64,000 nt of DNA from Ramlibacter sp. (GCA_019635435.1 JAHBZM010000001.1:1612001-1676000), one strand, 5' to 3'. Shown: positions 40,980-51,500, counted from the stretch's first letter. The notes: generated from the letters alone by a model not told the origin. Numbers and translations: made by a program.

Positions 40980-41762
40980 ATGCGCGTGCTCGTGACCCGG
41001 CCGGCGCGCGAGGCGCAGCGCTGGGTCCATGACCTGGCGGCGCAAGGCCAGGACGCGATCGCCCTGCCTCTGATCGAGATTGCCCCGGCACGCGACCGCG
41101 CGCCGTTGCAGCAGGCCCGGCAGGCGCTGGACGGCTACCAGGCCCTGATGTTTGTCAGCGGCAACGCCGTGGACCACTTTTTCGAGCAAAAAGTAGCTGG
41201 AGTCCAGGAAGGGCGGCCACTTCTTGCTATTAAAAACAGAGCATGGGCGACCGGCCCCGGAACCCGCGACGCGCTGCTGGCCGCCGGCGTGCCGGCCGCC
41301 CAGATCGACGCGCCGCAGGCCGATGCCGAGCAGTTCGACTCCGAGGCACTGTGGCAGCGGGTCAGGGGCAGCGTGCACGCTGGCGACCGCGTGCTGATCG
41401 TGCGCGGCGCGGATGCGCAGGGCCGCGTCAGCGGGCGCGACTGGCTGGCGCAGCAGCTCGCGGCAGCCGGTGCCCGGGTGCAGGTGGTGTCGGCCTACGA
41501 ACGCCACGTCCCCGCGTGGACCGCGCAGCAACGGGCGCTGGCGCAGGCCAGCGCCGGTGACGGGACGGTCTGGCTGCTCAGCAGTTCCGAGGGGATCGCC
41601 CATCTGCGCGGCTGGCTGCCCGCGCAGTCCTGGCAGCGCGCGCGTGCCGTGGCCACGCACCCGCGCATCGCCCAGGCCGCGCGCGAGGCCGGCTTTGGTG
41701 TTGTATGCGAGTCACGGCCCGCCCTGGCCGATGTGGTCGCGTCGATAGAATCGTTCGCATGA
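40980..41762 (+). CDS. hemD: Uroporphyrinogen-III synthase
   Basis: The product is 260 residues from ATG 40980. It is poorly conserved, as the family is, but shows the two-domain pattern: VLVTRPAREAQRWVHDLAAQ, LMFVSGNAVDHFF, WATGPGTRDALLAAG, VLIVRGADAQGRV, WLLSSSEGIAHLRGWL. It cyclises hydroxymethylbilane to uroporphyrinogen III. A 59-bp dispersed repeat encodes residues 69-88, a loop between the NAV helix and the ATGPGT strand in domain 1. Its stop overlaps the start of hemX. Confidence 0.92.
   Translation: MRVLVTRPAREAQRWVHDLAAQGQDAIALPLIEIAPARDRAPLQQARQALDGYQALMFVSGNAVDHFFEQKVAGVQEGRPLLAIKNRAWATGPGTRDALLAAGVPAAQIDAPQADAEQFDSEALWQRVRGSVHAGDRVLIVRGADAQGRVSGRDWLAQQLAAAGARVQVVSAYERHVPAWTAQQRALAQASAGDGTVWLLSSSEGIAHLRGWLPAQSWQRARAVATHPRIAQAAREAGFGVVCESRPALADVVASIESFA
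41178..41183. other. Left junction of the hemD repeat
   Basis: The six bases TTTTTC before the repeat are the extended T/C tract of the preceding Phe-Phe codons. No target-site duplication of more than 2-3 bp is apparent here. Confidence 0.2.
41184..41242 (+). repeat. 59-bp dispersed repeat, copy B (in frame in hemD)
   Basis: It begins GAGCAAAAAGTAGCTGGAGT and ends in the core GCTATTAAAAACAGAGC. It encodes EQKVAGVQEGRPLLAIKNRA in HemD. It is the closest match to the dinB copy (46 of 59 identical, no gaps, same reading frame). Confidence 0.85.
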
Positions 41763-42835
41763 ATCCCGATGAGCCTGTGACCCCGCCTGACGCGCAGGCC
41801 GGTGCGCCTGTCGGAACCCCGGTCTCCCCCGCTGCGGGCGAGGCACCCGCGGCGGCCCCGGCCTCGCGCGCCTTGTTGTGGGTGGTGGGCCTGGTGGCGC
41901 TCGTGGCCCTCACGCTGAGCGGCCTGCTGTGGCAGAAGCTCGCCACCATCCAGGAACACCTGGCGCGCCAGAGCGCCGATGCCGGCGCCCATGCCATCGA
42001 GGCCCGCGCGCTGGCGCGCCAGGCCCAGGAGCTGGCGCGCGACACCGCCGCCCGCCAGGCCGTGGCCGACACCCGGCTGGGCGAGGTGGCGCTGCAGCGC
42101 ACCCAGCTGGAAGAACTGATGCAGACGCTCTCGCGCTCGCGCGACGAGAACCTGGTCATTGACATTGAATCGGCCGTGCGGCTGGCGCAGCAGCAGGCCC
42201 AGCTCACCGGCAGCGTCGAGCCCCTGCTGGCCGCGCTGCGCACGGCGGACCAGCGCATCGCGCGAGCGGCCCAGCCGCGGCTGGCCCGCCTGCGCGCCGC
42301 GATCGGCCGTGACATGGACCGCATCAAGGCCACCAGCGTGACCGACATGCCCGGCCTGCTGGCGCGGCTGGACGAACTGGTGCGCCAGGTGGACGACCTG
42401 CCGGTGACCAATGCCGTGCCACTGGGCGGCCTGCCGCGGCCGGCCAAGCCTGAGGCGGCCGCGGCAACAACCCAGTGGTGGCAGCGCGCGCTCACGCTGC
42501 TGCGTGACGAGGCGCGCAACCTGGTGCGCGTCAGCCGCATCGAGCAACCCGAGGCGGCGCTGCTGGCGCCCGAGCAGTCCTTCTTCCTGCGCGAGAACCT
42601 CAAGCTCAAGCTGCTCAACGCGCGGCTGGGCCTCCTGGCGCGCCAGACCGAGTCCGCGCGGGCCGACCTGGCGGCGGCTTCGGCATCGCTCAACCGCTAC
42701 TTTGACCCGGCCGCGCGCAAGACCCAGCTGGCCGCGGGCCTGCTGCAGCAGGTCCAGTCGCAGATGCGGGCGGTGGAGTTGCCCCGCGTGGATGAAACGC
42801 TGGCGGCCTTGTCCACCGCCTCGGCGGGCCGCTAG
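41759..42835 (+). CDS. hemX: HemX family membrane protein (haem operon)
   Basis: The product is 358 residues, overlapping the hemD stop by 4 bp. It has a Pro/Ala-rich cytoplasmic start, one transmembrane helix (about 39-57), a coiled-coil segment (LARQAQELARDTAARQAVAD), and a periplasmic helical domain with LVIDIESAVRLAQQQAQLTG. This is the HemX family, sometimes called uroporphyrinogen-III methyltransferase-like, although the catalytic domain is absent. It is thought to assist haem synthesis at the membrane, but its function is unproven. Confidence 0.85.
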   Translation: MNPDEPVTPPDAQAGAPVGTPVSPAAGEAPAAAPASRALLWVVGLVALVALTLSGLLWQKLATIQEHLARQSADAGAHAIEARALARQAQELARDTAARQAVADTRLGEVALQRTQLEELMQTLSRSRDENLVIDIESAVRLAQQQAQLTGSVEPLLAALRTADQRIARAAQPRLARLRAAIGRDMDRIKATSVTDMPGLLARLDELVRQVDDLPVTNAVPLGGLPRPAKPEAAAATTQWWQRALTLLRDEARNLVRVSRIEQPEAALLAPEQSFFLRENLKLKLLNARLGLLARQTESARADLAAASASLNRYFDPAARKTQLAAGLLQQVQSQMRAVELPRVDETLAALSTASAGR

Positions 42836-44101
42836 ATGAGGGCGGCGCTGTGGCTGCTGGCCCTGTTCGGCGTGGCCGTGGCCGTGGCCCTGTTCGCCGG
42901 CGAGAACCAGGGCACCGTGACGCTGTTCTGGGCGCCTTACCGGATTGACCTGTCGCTCAACCTGGTGCTGCTGGTGCTGTTTGGCGCCTTTGTGCTGGTG
43001 CATGGCGCGCTGCGGGCGCTTGCCGCGCTGCTGGACCTGCCCCGCCAGGCGCTGCGCTGGCGGGTGCAGCAGAAGGAGCGTGCCATGCACGGGGCCTTGC
43101 TTGACGCGCTGTCGCAACTGACGGCCGGGCGCTTCCTGCGGGCCCGCAAGTCGGCCGAGGCGGCGCTGGCCCAGGAAAAATCTTTGTCAGCCGGCGGCCA
43201 TGCACCCGGCAACAGCGCCCAGATCCGCGCGCTGGCCCATCTGCTCGCGGCCGAAAGCGCGCAGTCGCTGCAGGACCGGGTGGCGCGAGAAGCCCACCTG
43301 CACCAGGCCATCGAGCAGGCCACCCGGCGGCCGGCGTCGCAGGTGGTGCAGGAAACCCATGAAGGCGCGGTGCTGCGCGCGGCGCGCTGGTCGCTTGACG
43401 ACCGGGACCCGCAGGCCGCCGTGGCCTGGCTGTCGGGCCTGCCGCAGGGCGCGGCGCGCCGCACCCTGGCGCTGCGGATCAAGCTCAAGGCCGCGCGCCA
43501 GGCGCGCCAGACCGCGGTGGCGCTGGACACGGCGCGGCTGCTGGCCAAGCACCGCGCGTTCTCGCCGCTGGCGGCGCAAAGCATTGTGCGCGGCCTGGCC
43601 ACCGATCTGCTGAACGCCGCGCACGACACCGCGCAGCTGCAGCGCGCCTGGGATTCGCTGGAAGCCACCGAGCGCCAGATGCCCGAGCTGGCCGTGCACG
43701 CGGCGCAGCGCGTCATGACGCTGGGCGGCGATGCCTTTGTGGCCCGCGCCTGGCTGTTGCCCGTCTGGGAGCGGGTGGACGGCATCACCGACAGCCTGCG
43801 TGTCAAGCTGGTGCGTGCGCTGGAGGCCGGGCTGGATTCGATCGACGGCGCCTGGCTGGCGCGCATCGAGCAGGGGCATCAGGCCAACCCGCGCGACGCC
43901 ACGCTGCAGTACCTGGCGGGCATGGCCTGCATGAGGCGCCAGCTCTGGGGCAAGGCTCAGCTCCACCTGACCCAGGCGGCGCTGGGGCTGCAGGACGCCG
44001 CGCTGCACCGCAATGCCTGGCGGGCGCTGGCCACCCTGGCCGAGCAGCGTGGGGATGCCGCCGCTGCGGCCCAGGCCTGGAAGCAGGCCGCGCAGGCCTG
44101 A
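42836..44101 (+). CDS. hemY: HemY family membrane protein with TPR-like repeats
   Basis: The product is 421 residues and starts directly after the hemX stop. Two N-terminal transmembrane helices (1-22, 40-62) flank the conserved loop FAGENQGTVTLFWAPYRIDL. A helical TPR-like C-terminal region follows (for example TLQYLAGMACMRRQLWGKAQ). This is the proteobacterial HemY family, unrelated to the Bacillus protoporphyrinogen oxidase of the same name. It is last in the hemCDXY cluster and convergent with the DUF11 gene. Confidence 0.88.
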   Translation: MRAALWLLALFGVAVAVALFAGENQGTVTLFWAPYRIDLSLNLVLLVLFGAFVLVHGALRALAALLDLPRQALRWRVQQKERAMHGALLDALSQLTAGRFLRARKSAEAALAQEKSLSAGGHAPGNSAQIRALAHLLAAESAQSLQDRVAREAHLHQAIEQATRRPASQVVQETHEGAVLRAARWSLDDRDPQAAVAWLSGLPQGAARRTLALRIKLKAARQARQTAVALDTARLLAKHRAFSPLAAQSIVRGLATDLLNAAHDTAQLQRAWDSLEATERQMPELAVHAAQRVMTLGGDAFVARAWLLPVWERVDGITDSLRVKLVRALEAGLDSIDGAWLARIEQGHQANPRDATLQYLAGMACMRRQLWGKAQLHLTQAALGLQDAALHRNAWRALATLAEQRGDAAAAAQAWKQAAQA

Positions 44102-44115
44102 CGCGTGGATGCTTC

Positions 44116-44135
44116 GCGGGGCCGCTGAGCCCCGC
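44116..44135. terminator. Hairpin at the convergent hemY / DUF11 junction
   Basis: A perfect 7-bp stem GCGGGGC/GCCCCGC with a 6-nt loop sits between the hemY stop and the DUF11 stop, touching the latter. There is no T-tract on either strand, so it may act as a Rho-assisted or bidirectional barrier. Confidence 0.4.
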
Positions 44136-47100
44136 TATTGACCGGTGGCCGTCACGCTGCAGGTCAGCAGCAACGTGACCGACCCGCCCGAAGGCAGCAC
44201 CGGGATGGTGAACCCCCCCTGGACCGTGGCCGCCGGCACCGAGGCCGCGCCGCACGAGGCCCCGCCGCTGGCCGAGCACGGGGCCGCGGTCACGCACGAC
44301 AGGCCCGTGGCGACCGGGTCCATCAGCACCGCGCCATCGGCGCTGGACGGGCCGTTGTTGGCCACCGTCACCGTATACGACGTGGTGGTGCCCGAGGTGA
44401 CGGTGCCCACCCCATTGCTCTTGACCACCGTGAGCAGCACCGAGCCCCGCACCGTGTCCACGTCAGTCGCGCTGTTGTTGCCGGTGTTGCTGTCGGTCAT
44501 GCCGGCCGGCAGGTCGATGGACGCGGTGTTGGTGACCGTGCCGTTGAGCGCCGTGACCGAAGCGGTCACCGTCAGCGTCAGCGTGGTGTTGGCGGGCAGG
44601 GCGGGCACGGTCAGGCCGCTGCCTTCGAGGGCCGCCAGGCTCAGGCTGAGCGGGCATTGCGCGCCGGTGCCGCTGGCGGCGCAGCTCAGCGCCGTCTTGC
44701 TCAGTCCGGACGCGGCCGGGTCCTTGATCACGATGCCGTCGGCCGGGCCGGGCCCGTTGTTGCCCACGGTCAGCACATAGCTGGTGGTGGTCAGCGTCTG
44801 CACGGTGCTGGTGCCGTTGCTCTTGGTGATGAAGGGGTCGGCGTTGGGCGTGCACTCGCGCAGCACGATCTGGGTCGCGCCAAAGTTGTCGCCGGTGCCG
44901 CCGCCCGCGGTCTGGGTGTCCCACAGCTGCAGCGTGACGCCCGTGGTGGTGGCGCCAAAGCTGCGCTGGCGCAGGGTCCAGGTGTCGGAAGTGCCCGTGC
45001 CTTCATTGGCATAGCCGTCGGTGCCGCCCAGCGTGAAGGTGGTGGTGCCGGCCACCACGCGGAACTGGATCTGCGGCGGGTTGGCCACCGCCGAGCCCGG
45101 GTTCTGCGCGTTCGAGCCGTAGTACAGCCATTCATAGGTGCGCCCGGCCACCAGGCCGGTCACCGCCTGCGACCAGATGCGGTAGGCCGCGCCGGTGTTG
45201 TTGCCGTTGCTGTAGAGCCAGTTGGTGGCCGTGGCCACGCTGCGCGCCGGGTCGCCGGGGAACGGGCGCTGGGTGACCGTGCCATAGGTCTGCGCGCCGG
45301 TCTGCGGGCCCACACTGGTGTCGGGCAGGTTGGTGTTGACCGGGTACTGGGTGACGCCGCTGCCGACGGACGAAGCGGTGTCGGCAAAGTCGCTGTTGAC
45401 CAGCAGGTTGACGATGGATTCCGTGGTGCCCGCCGGGCAGATGCCCGCGCTTGAACTGACCGCCGCGGTGGAGGCCGCGACCCGGCTGGTGTCCAGTGCG
45501 CTGTTGTTGGCGCTGTTGATCTCGGTGACACCGGCGGGCGCCGTGATGGACACCGAATTGGTGACCGTGCCCGTGGTGGCCGTGACCTGCGCATTGAGCA
45601 CGAAGGTGACCGTGCTGCCGGCCGGAAACACGGGGATCTGGGTGCCAGCCTGGAAGGTGGCCGTGGTCAGGCCGGCGGGGCAGCTGGCGCCGCCCTGGGC
45701 CGAGCATGAAATGCTGAGCTTGGCCAGCCCCGTGGCCGCCGGGTCGGTGATGGTGGCGTTGGCGGCCGCGGACGGGCCCGCGTTGGCCGCGACGATGGTG
45801 TAGACCGTCACGCCGCCCGCGGTGACGGTGGTGACGCCATCGGACTTGGTAACGCTCAGGTCGGCCGATGGAACGGTGATGACCGTGGCCACCGTGCCCG
45901 TGTTGTTGCCCGGGGTCGGGTCGGTGTAGCCCGCGGGCAGGCTGACCGTGGCGGTGTTGGTGATGCTGCCGGCCGATGCGGCGACGCCGTCCACCGTGAT
46001 CTGCAGCTGGCCGCCGCTGGCGATCTGGATGCGCGGCAGCGTGATGGTGCCGCTGCCCACGGCGCCGGTGCCGCCGGAGGCCGTGTCGCAGTCGGCCGAG
46101 CCCGCCAGCACGCTGCAGGCCCAGGTCACGGTGCCGATGTTGGCGGGCACGATGTCGCTCACAGTGACGCTGCCCGCGACGTCGGCGGGCCCGGCGTTGG
46201 ACACCAGCAGGACGTACTGCACCGCGCTGCCCACCTCGGCCGTGGCCGGCCCGGTCTTGACCAGCGACAGGTCGGCGCTGGTGGCGGTGGAAGAGCCCGA
46301 AATGGTGATGTCTTCGCCGGTGCTGGAACCCGAGGCGTAGCTGGCGCCGCCCACCACATTGCCCGCCGCGTCGGTGCCGCCGGGGCTGACCGTGCCATTG
46401 AGCGCGGTGTTGGCGGCGCCACCCGAGACGCGCGTGGCATCGGTGAGCGAGAGGCTGGCGCCGTTCTGGTAGGTGCCGTTGGCCGCCGAATTGAGGTTCA
46501 CGGCAAAGGTCAGGGTCAGGTTGCTGCCGGGAGCCAGCGTGAACCCGGCTGTGCCGCTGCCGGCCGTGCCGAACACCAGCGTCGCGGTGGTGCCGCCCAG
46601 CGTCACAGGCGACGTGGGGCCGCTGGCGCCGGCGCCATACGCCACGGTGGCGGTGGTGGCATAGCGCGAAAACGGCGCGGGCAGGCTGTCCGAGATCGAC
46701 ACGCCATAGGCCACGCCCGAGCCGCTGGCCGGGTTCGCGATGTTGATCACGTAGTTGCCCGTGGTCTGGCCCGGGAGCGTGCGGGTAGGCGTGGTGGTGG
46801 TCTTGACGACGGTGAGTTGCGGCTCGCATTCATAGCCTGGCCGCACCCCGGCGATGGAGCTGGCGCTGATGGTGCTTGCGCTGACGCCGGCCGAGCCGGG
46901 CTGGGCCAGCATGTTGCCCGAGAAGCCCTGGTACAGGTCCTCGGCTGAGTTGCCGTTGGCGCCGCCGGCCAGCGCCGTCGCGCCGAGCGGGCTGTTCGAA
47001 TAGACCGCGCCGCCGCCCGCACCGCCGCCCGGGCCTTCGCGCTCGCCATCGCAGCAAGGCTGGTTGGGGGCGCCGGTGCGCGGCGTCTTGTTGGAGTTGG

Positions 47101-48427
47101 CGCCATTGCCGCCGCGCGCCTGCGCCGTCACATTGCCGTGGCCGCTGCCGGCCGTGACCACGATTGAACCCCCGGCGCCGCCGCCGCCGCCAGCGTCGTT
47201 GCCGTTGTCGTCGTCCCAGCCGCGCTGGCCGTCGGCGCGCAGCACCAGTCCGCCGCTGATCTTGCCGGCGCGCACCATCACAATGCCGCCGCCGTTGCCG
47301 CCCGAGCCGCGCGGCGGGGTCGAGTTGTTCATGCTGCCCGAACCGCCGCCACCGCCCATGAAGACCCGGCTGGCCAGCAGCACGCCATCCTGCGGGGTGC
47401 GCGAGCCGCCATAGCCGCCACGGTCGGCCAGGCCGGGCGTGTCGCCGTTGTAGGTCTGGCCGCCGCTACCGCCCTCGCCGCCATTGCCGCCGCCGCCGCC
47501 GGCGGCATTGTGGCTGTTGCCGCCACCGCCCGCATTGGCGGGCGCGCCGCGCATGGCATCGCCATTGGTGTAGCCCGTGGCGCCGTTGTCGATGAAGGTG
47601 GCGTTGGTGTTGTTGAAGGCGGTGCCGCTGTTGTAGCCGCCGGCGGTCGAGGTCTGCACATAGCGGGGCGTGCCCGCGATGCCCTCGCCCTTGGAGCCGC
47701 CGTCGTTGTAGTTGGTGGAGCGGTAAAGGTAGTTGCCCGGGATGTTGGAGTTGGGCGCGGTCTGGTGAACGCCGCCGCGAAAGCCACGGGTCGAAGCGTC
47801 CACATGCGGGCCCGCGCCACTGGCCGTCAGCACCCCCGTGACGTCGATGGCCACCACGCCACCGACCAGGCCGGTCCAGCCCAGGGCCAGCAGCGGCGAC
47901 GCGCTGTTCACCGTCACGCCGGGGTATTGCGGTACGCGGATCACCTGGTAGGTGCGCCGCGGGGCAGCGGTGTTCTGGACATAGGCGTTGGTCAGCGCCG
48001 GGGTGAAGGTGACGACCGAGCCCGCCACCTGGGTGACGCGCACATACTCGTACAGGCCGGCCTGGTTCAGCGCGGTGTAGCCATTGGCCTGGGAGGCTGT
48101 GGTGACGGGGGTGTTGCCCGCGGTGCCGGTCCCGTCGCCATAGCGCTCATCGTCGCTGGTGTCGATGCTGGCGCCCTGCATCTGGATCACGAGCAGCAGG
48201 TCGTTGACGGTCACGGTGCCGGCCGCGCCAGAAGCCGGCGTGCCCAGCGTCAGGCTGGTGGCGCCCGCGGCCGGGCTGCCGGTGCCGGGGTAATAGGTGT
48301 TGACGATGCCCGAGGGCGTGCCGGGTGCGTCCTTGCCCGGGGCCGCGCAGGTCTGCGCCAGGCCCGGGAAGGCCAGCATCCAGCCGGCCGCGGCCAGCAG
48401 CAACGCTTTCAACCAACGGTTTGTCAT
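44135..48427 (-). CDS. Large secreted DUF11 (isopeptide/adhesin-like) repeat protein
   Basis: The product is 1430 residues with a Sec signal (LLLAAAGWMLAFPGLAQ). A Gly/Asn-rich region (about 270-450, GGGGNSHNAAGGGGGNGGEG) is followed by at least five DUF11-type immunoglobulin-like domains. Their diagnostic pattern recurs: ADLSLVKTGPATAEVGSAVQ, ADLSVTKSDGVTTVTAGG, ADPFITKSNGTSTVQTLTTT, LTVVKSNGVGTVTSGTTTSY, each with NAGP/NNGP then NNSA. There is no C-terminal anchor, autotransporter barrel or sorting signal, and the last repeat stops at CSVTATGQ, short of the NTAS..NNSATD end of the others. It is probably an exported surface or matrix protein. The export route is unclear. Confidence 0.8.
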   Translation of the reverse strand: MTNRWLKALLLAAAGWMLAFPGLAQTCAAPGKDAPGTPSGIVNTYYPGTGSPAAGATSLTLGTPASGAAGTVTVNDLLLVIQMQGASIDTSDDERYGDGTGTAGNTPVTTASQANGYTALNQAGLYEYVRVTQVAGSVVTFTPALTNAYVQNTAAPRRTYQVIRVPQYPGVTVNSASPLLALGWTGLVGGVVAIDVTGVLTASGAGPHVDASTRGFRGGVHQTAPNSNIPGNYLYRSTNYNDGGSKGEGIAGTPRYVQTSTAGGYNSGTAFNNTNATFIDNGATGYTNGDAMRGAPANAGGGGNSHNAAGGGGGNGGEGGSGGQTYNGDTPGLADRGGYGGSRTPQDGVLLASRVFMGGGGGSGSMNNSTPPRGSGGNGGGIVMVRAGKISGGLVLRADGQRGWDDDNGNDAGGGGGAGGSIVVTAGSGHGNVTAQARGGNGANSNKTPRTGAPNQPCCDGEREGPGGGAGGGAVYSNSPLGATALAGGANGNSAEDLYQGFSGNMLAQPGSAGVSASTISASSIAGVRPGYECEPQLTVVKTTTTPTRTLPGQTTGNYVINIANPASGSGVAYGVSISDSLPAPFSRYATTATVAYGAGASGPTSPVTLGGTTATLVFGTAGSGTAGFTLAPGSNLTLTFAVNLNSAANGTYQNGASLSLTDATRVSGGAANTALNGTVSPGGTDAAGNVVGGASYASGSSTGEDITISGSSTATSADLSLVKTGPATAEVGSAVQYVLLVSNAGPADVAGSVTVSDIVPANIGTVTWACSVLAGSADCDTASGGTGAVGSGTITLPRIQIASGGQLQITVDGVAASAGSITNTATVSLPAGYTDPTPGNNTGTVATVITVPSADLSVTKSDGVTTVTAGGVTVYTIVAANAGPSAAANATITDPAATGLAKLSISCSAQGGASCPAGLTTATFQAGTQIPVFPAGSTVTFVLNAQVTATTGTVTNSVSITAPAGVTEINSANNSALDTSRVAASTAAVSSSAGICPAGTTESIVNLLVNSDFADTASSVGSGVTQYPVNTNLPDTSVGPQTGAQTYGTVTQRPFPGDPARSVATATNWLYSNGNNTGAAYRIWSQAVTGLVAGRTYEWLYYGSNAQNPGSAVANPPQIQFRVVAGTTTFTLGGTDGYANEGTGTSDTWTLRQRSFGATTTGVTLQLWDTQTAGGGTGDNFGATQIVLRECTPNADPFITKSNGTSTVQTLTTTSYVLTVGNNGPGPADGIVIKDPAASGLSKTALSCAASGTGAQCPLSLSLAALEGSGLTVPALPANTTLTLTVTASVTALNGTVTNTASIDLPAGMTDSNTGNNSATDVDTVRGSVLLTVVKSNGVGTVTSGTTTSYTVTVANNGPSSADGAVLMDPVATGLSCVTAAPCSASGGASCGAASVPAATVQGGFTIPVLPSGGSVTLLLTCSVTATGQ

Positions 48428-48552
48428 GGCATGTGCGACGAATCAAGACCGGCCAGGCCGGAAAACCGTATTGTCACATGTTGTTACATAGAGGCTTGCC
48501 AAGCTGCAAACCCTCTGCCCAAAACCGGCGTTTTGTCAGGAATGTCACGATG

Positions 48553-48578
48553 GCCGGCCAGCATGGAGGCTGGCCGGC
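48553..48578 (-). terminator. Strong hairpin downstream of RNase E
   Basis: A perfect 10-bp stem GCCGGCCAGC/GCTGGCCGGC with a 6-nt loop starts 9 bp after the rne stop. No T-tract follows, so it may be a Rho-dependent terminator or an mRNA 3'-end stabiliser. A smaller dyad CAAAAC-CGGC-GTTTTG lies at 48520-48535. Confidence 0.5.
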
Positions 48579-48586
48579 GAGGCGGC

Positions 48587-51500
48587 TCAGGGCGTCGGGC
48601 CCGTGCCCGACTCGAAGGGCAGCGTCATGTCGCGCAGGTCCCGGCGGGTTTCCACCAGCACCAGGGGGCCCTCGTCGAGCACGATCATCGGCGGCCGTTC
48701 GCGCGGCACGCGCACCGGTTGCGGCTCGGCGGCGATCGCGGCCTGGGCCGCCGCGATCTTGCTGGCGTCGGAGTTGACCCATTGCAGGCCTGACTCCTCA
48801 GCGACCTGGATGAGGTCGGTCACCGGCAGCTGGAAGGGCTGGACCCGGGGCAGTCCCGCCGGTGCGGCGGTGGCCGTCGCGCGGTTGGCCACCGGCGCCG
48901 GTGCGGGAGCGGGGGCGGAAGCCAAGGGCGCCTGGGGCGCTACAGATTCAGGAGCGGCGGGCGCCATGTTGGCGGGTGCTGCAGCCTGTGGCTCTTCAAA
49001 CATCGGGGCCTGGACGGGGGCCGATGTGCCCGCTTCGTCGCGGGACACGCGCTGTTCCGGGCGCTCACCGCGCTCGCCGCGTTCACGGCGGTCACGTCCG
49101 TAGCGGTCGCGCGAGCGACGGTCGCGGCGCTGCTCCTCACCCGCCGCGGCGGCCGGGTTGTCCTGCGGCATGTCCTGGTGCGCGTGGGATTCGAGCACGG
49201 CATCGGCCATGGGGGCGGGCTGGGCCATGCCCAGGTCGGCCACGGTGGCGATGGTTTCGCCGGTAGCGGGTGCCATGCCCCCCTGGACGGCCTGTTCGTC
49301 GCGCGGGCCGCGGTCGTTGCGGCGCTCGCCGCGCTCACCACGTTCACGGCGGCCTTCACCGCCTTCGCCCCGCTCGCGCCGGCCCTGGCCGTCACCGCGT
49401 TCGCCACGTTCGCGGCGGCCTTCGCCCCGCTCGCCCTGGCGGGGCGGGCGTTCCTGGCGCACCTCGGCACCGGCTTCCACGCCGGGCGGCGTGGTGACCT
49501 GGCCGGCTGTGGGGTTGGGTGTGCCGCGGCTGTCCGCGTCGCGGCGCTCGCGCTGGCCCTGGCGCTCGCCCCGTTCGCCGCGCTCTGCGCGGTCATTGCG
49601 GCGCTCGCCGTCGCGGCCGCCACGGCCGTCGCCATTGCGTGCGCTGCCTTCGGCGGCTTCGCCACGGGCTTCCGCCCGGGGTTCGTTGCGGCGCTCGCCA
49701 TCGCGCCCGCCATCGCGTCCGCCACGGCGGCCACCGCGGCGTTCGCCGTCACGGCCACCGCGGCCTTCACCGCGACCGCCGTCACGACCACCTTCGCGGC
49801 GCTCGCCATCGCGGCGCTCGCCATCGCGGCCACCCCGGCCAGCTTCGCGCTTGTCGTCCTTCTTCACTTCGGCCGCGGGTGCCGGGGCCGCCACGGGGGC
49901 CGGCGCCCCAAACAGGCTCTTGATCCAGCCAAAGAAGCCGGCTTCAGCCGGCACCGGCGCGGGGGCGGGCGCAGCCACCGGGGCCTTGGCCGCCGGGCGG
50001 GCGGCGGCGGGCTCGGGGCGCGGCAGCGCCACGGGTGCGGGCGCATCGGGCAGCACGCCCTTGATCACCGGGTCCTGCTTGTTGGCGCGCTCCTGCGAGC
50101 GGCGCGTCACGGTGGTGGGGTCCTCGACCTCCTCGGCCATGCTGTAGCTGGCCTCGATGCGGTCCAGCCGCGGGTCGTCGTGCTTGAGGCGGTCGAGCCG
50201 GTAGTGCGGTGTTTCCAGCGTCTTGTTGGGCACCAGCAGCACGTTGATGCGCTGCTTGAGTTCGATCTTGGAGATTTCGGCGCGCTTCTCGTTCAACAGG
50301 AACGAGGCCACTTCCACCGGCACCTGGCACAGCACCGAGGCCGTGCTGTCCTTCATGGACTCTTCCTGGATGATGCGCAGGATCTGCAGCGCCGAGCTTT
50401 CGGTGTCGCGGATGTGGCCCGAGCCGCCGCAACGCGGGCAGGGGATGGACGAGCCTTCGCTCAGCGCGGGCTTGAGCCGCTGGCGGCTCATTTCCATGAG
50501 GCCGAACTTGCTGATGGTGCCGAACTGCACGCGGGCGCGGTCCTGGCGCAGCGCGTCGCGCAGGCGGCTTTCGACTTCGCGGCGGTTCTTGCTCTCCTCC
50601 ATGTCGATGAAGTCGATGACGATCAGGCCGCCCAGGTCGCGCAGCCGCATCTGGCGCGCCACTTCGTCGGCGGCTTCCAGGTTGGTGCGGGTCGCGGTTT
50701 CCTCGATGTCGCCGCCCTTGATGGCGCGGGCCGAGTTCACGTCCACGCTGACCAGGGCCTCGGTGTGGTCGATCACGATGGCGCCGCCGCTGGGCAGTTG
50801 CACGGTGCGGGCATAGGCCGACTCGATCTGGTGTTCGATCTGGAACCGGCTGAACAGTGGCGCGTCGTCCTTGTAGCGCTTCACGCGCGCCGCGTGCTCG
50901 GGCATCACGTGGGCCACGAACTGGCTGGCCTGTTCGTAGATGTCGTCGGTGTCGATCAGGATGTCACCGATGTCACTGTTGAAGTAGTCGCGGATCGCGC
51001 GGATCACCAGGCTGGATTCCTGGTAGATCAGGAAGGCGCCCTTGCCGCCCTTGCCGGCTTCGTCGATGGCGCTCCACAGCTTGAGCAGGTAGTTCAGGTC
51101 CCACTGCAGTTCATTGGCGGCGCGGCCGATGCCGTTGGTGCGCGCAATGATGGACATGCCGTTGGGGTACTCGAGCTGGTCCATGGCCTCCTTGAGCTCG
51201 GCCCGGTCGTCGCCCTCGATGCGCCGGCTCACGCCGCCGCCGCGCGGGTTGTTGGGCATCAGCACCACATAGCGGCCGGCCAGCGAGATGAAGGTGGTCA
51301 GGGCGGCGCCCTTGTTGCCGCGCTCTTCCTTCTCGACCTGGACCAGGATTTCCTGGCCTTCCTTGATCACGTCGCTGATGCGGGCCTGCGAGACCGGCAC
51401 GCCCTGGGCGAAGAACTGCTTGGAGATTTCCTTGAACGGCAGGAAACCGTGGCGGTCCTCGCCGTAGTCCACGAAGCAGGCTTCGAGGCTGGGCTCCACG

